Of a DNA stretch of 64,000 bases, positions 56,440 through 64,000 are shown in pieces. The notes under the pieces are model-generated. The model had not been told where the DNA came from and searched no databases. It saw only the letters and a list, made by a program, of their open reading frames with translations. Numbering within the stretch: position 1 is the stretch's first letter; each line of letters starts with the position of its first letter. Position numbers and translations under genes: made by a program. Origin of the DNA: Sulfolobales archaeon (GTDB taxonomy: Archaea > Thermoproteota > Thermoprotei_A > Sulfolobales > AG1); the NCBI GenBank assembly GCA_038881635.1, contig JAVZPJ010000003.1, positions 62,001 to 126,000 of the forward strand, read 5' to 3'.

Positions 56440-56725
56440 AATTGGGAAGAGTGAGAAATAGTTATTATCTTCTAAACTTATTAATAGATGGCATGCCAAG
56501 TTTAAGTGTGATAATATAGATCCATATACTATCTCTTTATGGGAGTTAGTATTTTAATTATCTCATATCATATTATAATCATGTAAACGAAGACAAATAA
56601 TGAGTGTTGAATTCTTGAGATGAGTATATATAGATTCACAAGTGTCTGTATTTGTTTTAATTAGAGTCATCTATAGATTAGAATTTATATATCTTATATT
56701 AAAATTATATTTGTGGGGGAGTAGG

Positions 56726-57817
56726 ATGAGTAGTGGTAATAATGTGAATATAGAAACCAGAAGAGTTCAAAGATTTGGAAAATCTACTCTAATGGTGTCA
56801 CTACCAGCTGAATGGGTTAAGGTAGTGAATCTAAGACCTGGAGATACTGTTACAATAGTCGTAGAAGATGATAATACACTTAGAGTATTCCCTACATTTG
56901 CTAAGCCTGGGAGGAGAGAGAGAAGACTTCTTCTCAGAACTTCGAGAACTAGTAATGCAGAACTCATATACAAGATCCTCTCATCAGCATATACATTAGG
57001 ATATGACAGGATTCAAGTTGAGGTTGTAGATGGATTTCTAGATGAGGAGCAGTTAAAGATCCTGAGAAGAAGCGTCAAAGAGCTTATAGGTGCTGAGATC
57101 GTTGAGCACATGCCTTCAAGAGTTATTATACAGATCTTTGTAGACCCGGCTAAGTACTCTATTAATGGTATACTGACTAGAATGAGTAGCATTTTAAGGT
57201 CTATTATAAACTACATGTATCTGATGCTTGTTGAAGATAAAACGCATTATCTAACAGAGATCGAGGAACTAGGTGCAGAGCTTAATAGAATAAACCTGCT
57301 CGCCGTTAGACAAACATTCGTAGGTCAGATAGATAGAATATACGCAAATACTCTCAATATAAAGTCGTATATGCTCCCAAGATACAGAAGTATAACTAGA
57401 TCTCTTACACTCATTGGAGAAAGCATTGTAAATAGCTCAAAAATTTTAGCCAACCTACCAGCTAGCGACAAGAAAGTTCTAAGAAGCCTCAGTGATGAGA
57501 TGAAAGAATTTGTAGACCTATTTATAACAGGCGTTGAAAGAGCACTTTCAGTAGTTCTCGAACCGAATATTGCAAGAGCTTTTAATGCAGATCTTCTCTC
57601 AAGAGAACTACAGTCTTATGTATCAAGGTTTATAGAGAAACATAATGATATACTAAAGAATTGTGATAATTATATCCAGATACTAGAGTTCTTCGACAAC
57701 TTCAGAAGAAGCGCTACCGATATTGAAGTTATAAGTGATGTAAGTTTTGATCTGACTCTAGAGAAACAAGAAGGGTTAATAGATCTCTCCATGGGTGAGG
57801 CTGTCAGAATAGTATAA
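56726..57817 (+). CDS. AbrB-like/PhoU-domain protein
   Basis: A 363-residue protein. The first 75 residues are a SpoVT/AbrB-type DNA-binding swapped hairpin (VQRFGKSTLMVSLPAEWVKVVNLRPGDTVTIVVEDDNTLRVFP). The C-terminal helical part (residues 175-340) looks like PhoU repeats (LMLVEDKTHYLTEIEELGAELNRINLLAVRQ). It is likely a phosphate or stress regulator by family; no phosphate transporter gene is near. GGGGGAG directly precedes the ATG at 56726. A longer reading from 56642 adds a hydrophobic, AT-rich stretch and is not favoured. Confidence 0.85.
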   Translation: MSSGNNVNIETRRVQRFGKSTLMVSLPAEWVKVVNLRPGDTVTIVVEDDNTLRVFPTFAKPGRRERRLLLRTSRTSNAELIYKILSSAYTLGYDRIQVEVVDGFLDEEQLKILRRSVKELIGAEIVEHMPSRVIIQIFVDPAKYSINGILTRMSSILRSIINYMYLMLVEDKTHYLTEIEELGAELNRINLLAVRQTFVGQIDRIYANTLNIKSYMLPRYRSITRSLTLIGESIVNSSKILANLPASDKKVLRSLSDEMKEFVDLFITGVERALSVVLEPNIARAFNADLLSRELQSYVSRFIEKHNDILKNCDNYIQILEFFDNFRRSATDIEVISDVSFDLTLEKQEGLIDLSMGEAVRIV

Positions 57818-57850
57818 AGAATGAAGCAGTAGTATCTTAGGAGAAGAAGC

Positions 57851-59032
57851 TTGTCTCATCATGATACTATCGCTAGCTTTTTAGCACGCATACTCTATGA
57901 TGTAGAGAGGTATAGTATTTCTCTAGAGAAAGCATTTGTAAGAAGTTGTAGAGAGCTAGAATGCCCTAGAAATGCCGAAGAGCGTGAAAGGCTTTATCAG
58001 CTAGCGAAAGACTTTATAAAGAATATAATAAGAATTCGATGCATCTATGGCTCCAAGGTGAGCAGGAAGGAGATCGCAAGGCTCTATCTTAGAGGTGGTT
58101 GGAAGGAGAAGCAAGATCTAGAGTCTTGGTGTCTTCATTCGCTACCTAAATGGTTTTATGAGAAGATCAGAAATCTCGTAGGATCTGAAGAAGCTGAGAA
58201 GATCTTTACAAGCATGAATGAAAGGATTTTCTGGATAAGACTAAATACGTTAAAAGCTCCTGAAGAGAAGATAATAAGATCTCTAGAAGAAGACGGTGTT
58301 GAAATAGTTAGAGATAAAGATCTATGGTATCTCTATAGGATTGTAAAAAGTAGAAAACCCTTGAGAAGCGTAAGAGCTGTGAAAGAGTTCCTAGCAATAC
58401 CCCAGGATAAGGCTTCATGTCTCGTAGTAGAAGCTTTGAAACCCGAGAAAAATGATAGAATTCTAGACATGTCCGCAGCTCCAGGTATCAAAACATCTCT
58501 TATAGCAATGCTCACCGATGACCAGGCATTGATACAGGCTCAAGATATCTCTAGAAAAAGAGTTCATATAATGAAAGATCTGATGAGAAGGTTTGGAGTA
58601 AAAAGATCTGTTGATATTATTCTGAGTGATAGCAGGTACACTCCTTCAAGAGAAAAGATCTTTGATAAAATACTCCTAGACGCGCCTTGTACTTCTTCGG
58701 GAGCTCTATGGAAAGATCCGGGAATAAGATTATCTCTTCTAAGAGAGGATAAGATTAGATACTATTCCTCTATACAGAAAGACCTGCTGAGAGAAGCATT
58801 AAAATTAGGAAGAGAGATAGTATACGCTACATGTTCTATACTGCCTGAAGAAGGAGAGTTAGTAGTATCCGAGATCATAGATAGGTCTGGGGATAGCATA
58901 CAGCTCGAAAAGCCTTTGAAAAATCTCTCACCAGGATATAGAGCTTACGATCCTCGTGAAATATTTGCTAGAACTTTTCCTCACAAGGATCTATCAGAAG
59001 GATTCTTCATAGCTAAACTTATCATTAGATGA
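57851..59032 (+). CDS. RsmB-like RNA m5C methyltransferase with NusB-type domain
   Basis: A 393-residue RNA cytosine-5 methyltransferase. The N-terminal 130 residues are a helical NusB-like RNA-binding domain. The catalytic part shows motif I ILDMSAAPGIKTSLIA, DAPCTSSGALWKDPGIR (motif IV Cys), YATCSILPEEGELVVSE (motif VI nucleophile), and the end FPHKDLSEGFFIAKLI. It is distinct from the Nop2-like enzyme at 6.5 kb, which lacks the NusB part. Likely target is rRNA or tRNA. AGGAGA precedes the TTG start by 5-8 bases. Confidence 0.9.
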   Translation: MSHHDTIASFLARILYDVERYSISLEKAFVRSCRELECPRNAEERERLYQLAKDFIKNIIRIRCIYGSKVSRKEIARLYLRGGWKEKQDLESWCLHSLPKWFYEKIRNLVGSEEAEKIFTSMNERIFWIRLNTLKAPEEKIIRSLEEDGVEIVRDKDLWYLYRIVKSRKPLRSVRAVKEFLAIPQDKASCLVVEALKPEKNDRILDMSAAPGIKTSLIAMLTDDQALIQAQDISRKRVHIMKDLMRRFGVKRSVDIILSDSRYTPSREKIFDKILLDAPCTSSGALWKDPGIRLSLLREDKIRYYSSIQKDLLREALKLGREIVYATCSILPEEGELVVSEIIDRSGDSIQLEKPLKNLSPGYRAYDPREIFARTFPHKDLSEGFFIAKLIIR

Positions 59033-59107
59033 AGCTAGCATGAGATCCTCATATCAGCTTTTAAGGAGTCTTATGCATCTTCTAATATGTGACCATGACA
59101 TTAGGAG

Positions 59108-59443
59108 GTGACAAAGCTGGAGTTCTGCCCTAGATGCGGGACTCTGATGAAGATTGAAAAGAACGTTGCGAAATGCCCTAAATGCGGTTATGAGAAGATT
59201 ATCAGCGGATCTAGCACCAGAAGTGTTATCACTACGAGAATAAGACATAATCCTAAAGAGAAGATGATAGTCATAGAGAAAGAAAGCACCCGTAGTAATC
59301 CTGTCACTAGAGATGTAAGATGTCCTAAATGTGGGCATAACGAAGCTGAATTCTGGTTTATGCAGACTAGAAGAAGTGACGAACCTCCCACTAGATTCTA
59401 TAAATGCACTAGATGTGGGCATGTATGGAGAGAGTACGAGTGA
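59108..59443 (+). CDS. tfs: Transcription cleavage factor TFS
   Basis: A 111-residue RNA polymerase-binding factor that rescues stalled complexes by stimulating transcript cleavage. The N-terminal zinc ribbon is FCPRCGTLM...AKCPKCGYEK, and the C-terminal one is VRCPKCGHNEAEFWFMQTRRSDEPPTRFYKCTRCGHVWREY, with the catalytic acidic pair (RSDEPPT) that separates TFS from Rpb9-type subunits. The start is GTG with AGGAG just before it. It leads into rpo7 and spt4. Confidence 0.95.
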   Translation: MTKLEFCPRCGTLMKIEKNVAKCPKCGYEKIISGSSTRSVITTRIRHNPKEKMIVIEKESTRSNPVTRDVRCPKCGHNEAEFWFMQTRRSDEPPTRFYKCTRCGHVWREYE

Positions 59444-59535
59444 TTTTACTATCGTATAAAAGCATTTAAATACCTGGTAGAGGAAGTTTTCATGAAGCAT
59501 AGTAAGAGCTATACTACTGGTTAAGGTGATCGAGT

Positions 59536-60063
59536 ATGTTTAGAGTGTACGAGGTGCAAGACTTCGTTAAAATACCTCCACAAAGGTATGGAGAAGATCT
59601 TAAAAAGATTGCTGAAGAGATCTTGAGAAATGAGTATGAAAATAGATTCTTTAGAGATCTAGGACTTGTACTTATGATCTATGATGTTGAGATAGATGAA
59701 CTCGGACTTATAATACCCGGAGAAGGATCTACATATCATGAGGTTAGATTTAAAATATTGGTATACATACCTCTGGTCAATGAAGTAGTCGAGGGAATTG
59801 TAAAAGATGTGAGAAACATAGGCTTGTTCGTGAATATAGGACCTATAGATGCTCTTATTCATATAAGTCAGGTGATGGATGATAAAGCTGTATATGATGA
59901 AGCAACTAGAAGAATTGTCAGCGAGGATGGAAAGAGATTCTTTGAGGTAGGAGATCTAGTAAGAGGAAGGATCACATCTGTATCAATACCTCCCGGGAGA
60001 GAGGGAGAGATCAGAGTAGCGATGACCATGAGACAGAGTGGTTTAGGAAAGATAATGAAGTGA
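59536..60063 (+). CDS. rpo7: RNA polymerase subunit Rpo7 (E')
   Basis: The stalk subunit that pairs with Rpo4 and binds emerging RNA. The N-terminal RNP-like domain (MFRVYEVQDFVKIPPQRYGEDL) and the S1 domain (VNEVVEGIVKDVRNIGLFVNIGPIDALIHISQVMDD...GDLVRGRITSVS) fill the 175 residues. AAGGTGATC before ATG supports the start. Spt4 follows 6 bases after its stop, as is common in archaea. Confidence 0.96.
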   Translation: MFRVYEVQDFVKIPPQRYGEDLKKIAEEILRNEYENRFFRDLGLVLMIYDVEIDELGLIIPGEGSTYHEVRFKILVYIPLVNEVVEGIVKDVRNIGLFVNIGPIDALIHISQVMDDKAVYDEATRRIVSEDGKRFFEVGDLVRGRITSVSIPPGREGEIRVAMTMRQSGLGKIMK

Positions 60064-60069
60064 TGTAAA

Positions 60070-60294
60070 TTGAGTAGGAAAAGTTCTTCATCAAGAGGTC
60101 TTAAGGCTTGTAGAAGTTGTAAGGCTTTGGTAGAGCTTAGCGTAGATAAATGCCCTGTATGCGGATCTACCGATTTTACTGAGGAGTGGTCTGGCATAAT
60201 TATAATATTTGATCCTGAGAGATCCAGGGTCGCATCAATGTTAGGTATCAAGAAGCCTGGAAGATACGCTATTAAACTTGGTGGAAGATATTAA
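60070..60294 (+). CDS. spt4: Transcription elongation factor Spt4
   Basis: A 74-residue zinc protein that partners Spt5 to make the polymerase processive. The zinc ribbon is KACRSCKALVELSVDKCPVCGSTDFTEEWSG, followed by the beta strand IIIIFDPERSRVASMLGI and the usual end PGRYAIKLG. The start is TTG right after rpo7, so it is translated in the same operon. Spt5 is not in the window. Confidence 0.95.
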   Translation: MSRKSSSSRGLKACRSCKALVELSVDKCPVCGSTDFTEEWSGIIIIFDPERSRVASMLGIKKPGRYAIKLGGRY

Positions 60295-60379
60295 TCTTTT
60301 GATCTGATCTTTTTCAAATATAAGCTTGCATCACGCGCTTATTAAGAATTAGTGAATATATTATTCATTGGAGTCGAAG

Positions 60380-61231
60380 ATGATGAAAGCCTACTATATA
60401 CAGCCTGTCTCGAGAAACACTGTGCTAGGTATGAAGATAAGATCTGTGATCTACAGTGGGAAGACTAGATATCAAGAGGTTGAGATAATAGACTTCGAGG
60501 ACTATGGCGTCGGACTTGTCCTGGACGGATTCGTTCAATCAACTCAAGTTGATGAACATATATATCACGAATCCCTGGTTCACCCAGCAATGATCCTAAA
60601 CTCGAGAGCGGAGGATGTTCTTATAATTGGAGGAGGTGAGGGAGCCACTCTTAGAGAAGTTCTCAAACATAATACTGTGAGAAAAGCTGTGATGGTAGAT
60701 ATAGATGGCGAGCTTGTTGAGCTAGCTAAAAAATTTCTAGGCTTCATGCATCAAGGAGCTTTCTACGATCCAAGAGCTGAGATAGTTATCCAAGATGGAT
60801 CAGAATATGTGAGAAAGACACCTGATAAGCAATTCGATGTTATAATAATAGATCTCACAGATCCTTACGAACCATCAGGTCTCGCACGAAAGCTTTACAG
60901 TGAAGAATTCTACCGAGATATTAAGAGAATATCGAGAGAAGATAGTGTGATAGTCACCCAAGCCGGTAATGCTTTCTATTACCCAAGAGAATATGAGGAC
61001 ATAGTAGCTAGTCTTAGAAAAATCTTTAGATATGTAGGAGAATACGAGTCTTGGATACCCTCATTCGGCTACGCCGTTAGCTATATTATAGCTTCTGACA
61101 CAATAGATCCGATGAAATTCTCTGAAGAGGAGTTCGACAGAAGACTAAAGAGAAGAGGTGTATCAACCAGATATATCAATGGTGTGATCTTCAGATCTCT
61201 GATTTTGAAAGGTGTTTCTCGCAAGCTCTGA
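60380..61231 (+). CDS. speE: Spermidine synthase-like aminopropyltransferase
   Basis: Transfers aminopropyl from decarboxylated S-adenosylmethionine to a polyamine. Marks: VLDGFVQSTQVDEHIYHESLVHPAM, the nucleotide-binding IGGGEGATLREVLKH, MVDIDGELVELAKKFL, and the catalytic Asp in IIIDLTDPYEPSG. Its exact product (spermidine, norspermine, or another) cannot be told. GGAG at 60369 with a 7-base spacer places the start at ATG 60380 rather than the upstream TTG at 60368. It matches the polyamine-type transporter and the SAM synthetase in the same window. Confidence 0.93.
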   Translation: MMKAYYIQPVSRNTVLGMKIRSVIYSGKTRYQEVEIIDFEDYGVGLVLDGFVQSTQVDEHIYHESLVHPAMILNSRAEDVLIIGGGEGATLREVLKHNTVRKAVMVDIDGELVELAKKFLGFMHQGAFYDPRAEIVIQDGSEYVRKTPDKQFDVIIIDLTDPYEPSGLARKLYSEEFYRDIKRISREDSVIVTQAGNAFYYPREYEDIVASLRKIFRYVGEYESWIPSFGYAVSYIIASDTIDPMKFSEEEFDRRLKRRGVSTRYINGVIFRSLILKGVSRKL

Positions 61232-61386
61232 TCTTTCTTAGGATTACAATTTTGATCTATTATCAGTAATATTAGAATATCGAGGATCTATTTTATTCTA
61301 CGTGGTAAAATTTATTCGTATGCGAAAATACTCTCTTAATTCTATCAGCATATTTTAAATTATCATGCAGAAATCATATATTAGAT

Positions 61387-63600
61387 CTATAGTCCTAGGA
61401 AGTCTTCAGGTCTAGGAGGTTCTGGTTTCAATCCTTTCCTAGTTCTTATGCTAGCGACTAGTTCGGCTAACATGTTGTCTGGTACTGGCGACCATCTGCT
61501 GAACTCAGTCCCCCAGAGAGCTCTACCCGCTGTAGCTCCTCTGAGCTGTTGTGTAAGGTCCATGCTCTCTGCTATTGGTATCTCAGCTATTATTCTGATC
61601 CAGTTTCCATAGAGTTCTGTCACCTCGAGAATTCTACCTCTCTTCCTACTTATAATAGCTGTGACTTCTCCCATGTAATCTAGAGGGATCTTTATATCTA
61701 CTTTTTGTATAGGCTCTAGAAGTGTTGGTTTTGAGAGAAGCATGCCAGCGTATATGGGGTTTCTAGTAGCAGGATAAAGCTGCGCAGGTCCTCTGTGAGC
61801 TGGATCTTCGTGTATTACTGCGTCATGTAAAATCACCTTGACACCTCTCACAGGCTCCATAGCTAGAGGACCTTCTCTCATTGCAAGTCTGAAGCCTTGA
61901 ATTATAGTGTCTCTTACTTCTCTGAGATATTGAATTCCCGTAGTTCTGTCAACCATCACATTAATATTCTCATCTATAGCCCAAATTCTTCTCGCTTCAT
62001 CATAATCCCATCCAGCTTTGTCTCTGAGAATCTTAGCTCTCTCTCTAGGATCCTGATCTTCTGAGATCTCTCCTGTAGCAATTAATCTTATAGTTTCTTC
62101 ATTTAAAGGCTCAACACTTATATAAAGCTTATTATGCTTGTTAGGAGACTTACCTTCAAGAACTTGTGAAGAAGATCTCACAGTCTCTCTATATATGATC
62201 AGAGGTGTTGAAGTTTTAACTTCAACACCAAAATTCTCTTTTAGCAGTGTGAGTGCAACCTCTAGATGAACCTGCCCCATTCCCGAGAGCAGATACTCAC
62301 CGGATTCTTCATTAATCCTGAGCACTAAATTAGGATCTTCTATGATCAGCTTCTTCAAAGCTTCAACCATTTTAGTCAGTTCTCCAGGACTTTTAGGCTC
62401 GACAGCAATGGTTACGACAGGCTCAGAAATATAAGAGATCTTCTCGAATGGAACCATGCTATCTTTAAGAGAAACTTCAACAGCAGTCTCACCAGACCTA
62501 GCCTTATCAAGACCGAGTACAGCTGCTATATTTCCAGCATATATTCTATCGACAGGTTCTCTGAATGGGCCCATATAAAGACTTGTTTGGAGAATTCTCT
62601 GAGAAGTTTTCGCATTAATAAGATAAACCTCTCTACCTTCTTCGACGTATCCTGATAGAATTCTTCCAGTAGCTACAAGTCCTGCGTGAGGGTCATGTCT
62701 CATATCGTTTATAATATAAACTAGAGGGCCTTCGGGATCCGCGTTCATCATAGCTCTACCAATCTCACTATCGATAGAGCCTTTCCAGATCTTGGGTATT
62801 CTATACTTCTGAGCTTCTCTTGGATTTGGAATGTGTTTGATAACCATCTCTAGAAGTGCTTCATGCAATGGTATTTTCTTCTGAAGATCCTCAACAGCTT
62901 CCCTACCCTTCTCATATGCTGAGATAATATCACTTATCTTAACCCCCTTCCTCTGGGAGTAGGGTATTGTGACGCCTATCTTATCTTTAGCGGATCCAAA
63001 TGCTACATGACCTTTAACAGGATCGATCTTCCACTTCTCCTTATACTCAGGCTCTCCATAGACATCTATAAGATTATTTATCTCTTTAATAATCTGAACG
63101 AATCTATCCTGAATCTCTTTAGGAGACATTCTAAGCTCTCTGATCAATCTATCTATCTTGTTTATGAATAGAAGCGGTCTCACCCTCTCCTCGAGAGCTT
63201 GCCTAAGAACCGTCTCAGTTTGCGTCATAACACCTTCTACAGCATCTACAACTACTATAGCTCCGTCAAGAACTCTTAAACTTCTAGAAACCTTACCACT
63301 AAAATCAACATGACCCGGAGTATCTATTAGATTAATCACATATGGTTTTCCCTCAAACTCATAGTAAAGACTTATGTTAGCAGCCTTAACTGTTATACCT
63401 CTCTGCTGTTCTACATTGAGATAATCTAGAGCTAGAATCTCTCCAGCAAGTTTTTCAGATATTATACCTGCTGCTGCTAGTAGTGTGTCTGTCAATGTTG
63501 TCTTCCCATGATCCACATGGGCTATTATACCTATGTTCCTAATCTGATCTATGTTTCTCATTATCTTAAGGATCTGCTCTACAGTCTTGTATCTGACCAC
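61387..63600 (-). CDS. fusA: Translation elongation factor 2
   Basis: The ribosomal translocase. G1 is [16 protein letters not shown]3 is [12 protein letters not shown]4 is [11 protein letters not shown]. Domain IV carries the diphthamide histidine in [21 protein letters not shown]. At 737 residues it is full length without intein. GTG start with little leader. It is modified in archaea by Dph enzymes, one of which (Dph6) is at 28.6 kb. It converges with speE across 155 bases in which nothing else is seen. Confidence 0.98.
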   Translation of the reverse strand: MVRYKTVEQILKIMRNIDQIRNIGIIAHVDHGKTTLTDTLLAAAGIISEKLAGEILALDYLNVEQQRGITVKAANISLYYEFEGKPYVINLIDTPGHVDFSGKVSRSLRVLDGAIVVVDAVEGVMTQTETVLRQALEERVRPLLFINKIDRLIRELRMSPKEIQDRFVQIIKEINNLIDVYGEPEYKEKWKIDPVKGHVAFGSAKDKIGVTIPYSQRKGVKISDIISAYEKGREAVEDLQKKIPLHEALLEMVIKHIPNPREAQKYRIPKIWKGSIDSEIGRAMMNADPEGPLVYIINDMRHDPHAGLVATGRILSGYVEEGREVYLINAKTSQRILQTSLYMGPFREPVDRIYAGNIAAVLGLDKARSGETAVEVSLKDSMVPFEKISYISEPVVTIAVEPKSPGELTKMVEALKKLIIEDPNLVLRINEESGEYLLSGMGQVHLEVALTLLKENFGVEVKTSTPLIIYRETVRSSSQVLEGKSPNKHNKLYISVEPLNEETIRLIATGEISEDQDPRERAKILRDKAGWDYDEARRIWAIDENINVMVDRTTGIQYLREVRDTIIQGFRLAMREGPLAMEPVRGVKVILHDAVIHEDPAHRGPAQLYPATRNPIYAGMLLSKPTLLEPIQKVDIKIPLDYMGEVTAIISRKRGRILEVTELYGNWIRIIAEIPIAESMDLTQQLRGATAGRALWGTEFSRWSPVPDNMLAELVASIRTRKGLKPEPPRPEDFLGL

Positions 63601-63670
63601 ACTTCACACCAAGTATACTGCTCTTATATAACCTATAACTTTATTCTTCTAGTAGCATAGTATAGATTGT

Positions 63671-63931
63671 ATGAGGATGGATAAAGAGATGATACCCCTA
63701 GAATCTGTTCTAGGATTCTTATTAATCATGCTAGGGGTTCTGATTCTTCTGATAGGTCTTCTACTATACTTCTCTCCGGAGATTCGCAGAATTCTCGAGA
63801 TCATTCCTGAGAATATAAAACCTCTCATATATATTTCTATAAAAGCCGGTTCGATAGATATTATAATATCTCCAGCTCTGATAATCTTATTCCTCCTAAT
63901 CTATATAGCTATCATATTAAGAGGTGTTTGA
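63671..63931 (+). CDS. Small two-span membrane protein
   Basis: An 86-residue protein with two hydrophobic segments, VLGFLLIMLGVLILLIGLLLYF and IIISPALIILFLLIYIAIIL, joined by a short charged loop (SPEIRRILEIIPENIKP). The family was not recognised. Its stop overlaps a TTG start of the next frame (TTGA), so it may be translated with the gene running out of the window. Confidence 0.6.
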   Translation: MRMDKEMIPLESVLGFLLIMLGVLILLIGLLLYFSPEIRRILEIIPENIKPLIYISIKAGSIDIIISPALIILFLLIYIAIILRGV

Positions 63932-64000
63932 GAATAGAGAAATCCGAAAGATCTAGGATCTTAGAATATTTATATAGAGCTTTTGATGAGAGACCTGCTA
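63928..64000 (+). CDS. Start of a gene that runs past the window end
   Basis: A TTG at 63928, after GAGGTG, opens a frame with no stop to the window end (24 codons: MRIEKSERSRILEYLYRAFDERPA). It overlaps the preceding stop. The short stretch looks helical, as at the start of a winged-helix regulator, but is too short for a call. Confidence 0.4.
   Translation, partial: MRIEKSERSRILEYLYRAFDERPA

Noticed and set aside
56642-56725. A longer start for the AbrB-PhoU protein with a hydrophobic leader
   Set aside because: The stretch is AT-rich promoter-like sequence; GGGGGAG stands right before the ATG at 56726, which begins the normal AbrB domain.

Overview
The window is a dense, gene-rich stretch of the chromosome of a hyperthermophilic archaeon of the Thermoproteota (Crenarchaeota). 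It is most like the Desulfurococcales and relatives, but the genus cannot be fixed from the sequence alone. Supporting marks are a full-length reverse gyrase, a Gins23-MCM pair, Hel308, an archaeal EF-2, the archaeal transcription factors TFE, TFS and MBF1, RNA polymerase subunit Rpo7 with Spt4, RNase P proteins p30 and Pop5, RIO2, an Sm-like protein, ThyX, a free-standing 5S rRNA gene, and a tRNA-Tyr with an intron. Arginine is written almost only as AGA/AGG, and TTG and GTG starts are common. I see no insertion sequence, CRISPR array, prophage or plasmid signature.

Layout. 1-7.5 kb: superoxide dismutase (cut by the window edge), thioredoxin-like protein, ASCH protein, nicotinate phosphoribosyltransferase, CoaBC, an amidohydrolase, and a Nip7-like protein next to an RNA m5C methyltransferase. 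7.6-10.3 kb: a polyamine-type ABC transporter (ATPase plus two permeases); a matching Tat-exported binding protein lies 37 kb away at 47.3 kb. 10.8-17.7 kb: A-type ATPase subunit I, tRNA-Gly, TrmJ, tRNA-Arg, a sugar kinase with two aldolases, and a tRNA-splicing endonuclease subunit. 17.7-24.4 kb: a tightly overlapping six-gene MoxR/DUF4129/DUF4350/DUF58 membrane operon. 24.4-37.3 kb: RpiA, Hel308, NikR, Dph6, ThrRS, an RNase P/exosome-associated operon, 5S rRNA, ferredoxin, ThyX, an ion permease and Nnr. 37.7-46.8 kb: reverse gyrase, Gins23, MCM, an A24 prepilin peptidase, and a TGS-domain GTPase. 47.2-63.9 kb: binding protein, Sm, RIO2, DUF460, S-adenosylmethionine synthetase, tRNA-Tyr, then an information-processing run (MBF1, Trm56, TFE, C5 DNA methyltransferase, AbrB-PhoU protein, RNA m5C methyltransferase, TFS, Rpo7, Spt4), spermidine synthase and EF-2.

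How the genes fit together. RNA processing and modification is the strongest theme: two NSUN-type m5C methyltransferases, TrmJ, Trm56, RNase P subunits, an EndA-type subunit with an intron-bearing substrate, and two candidate C/D box guide RNAs not represented by any protein gene. S-adenosylmethionine synthetase, spermidine synthase and the transporter form a polyamine thread. EF-2 and the diphthamide ligase Dph6 form another. The least explained items are a C5 DNA methyltransferase whose first motif lies upstream of any usable start codon, in another frame across the end of TFE and an A7 run; a DUF58 gene with the same kind of missing start; and the MoxR membrane operon.
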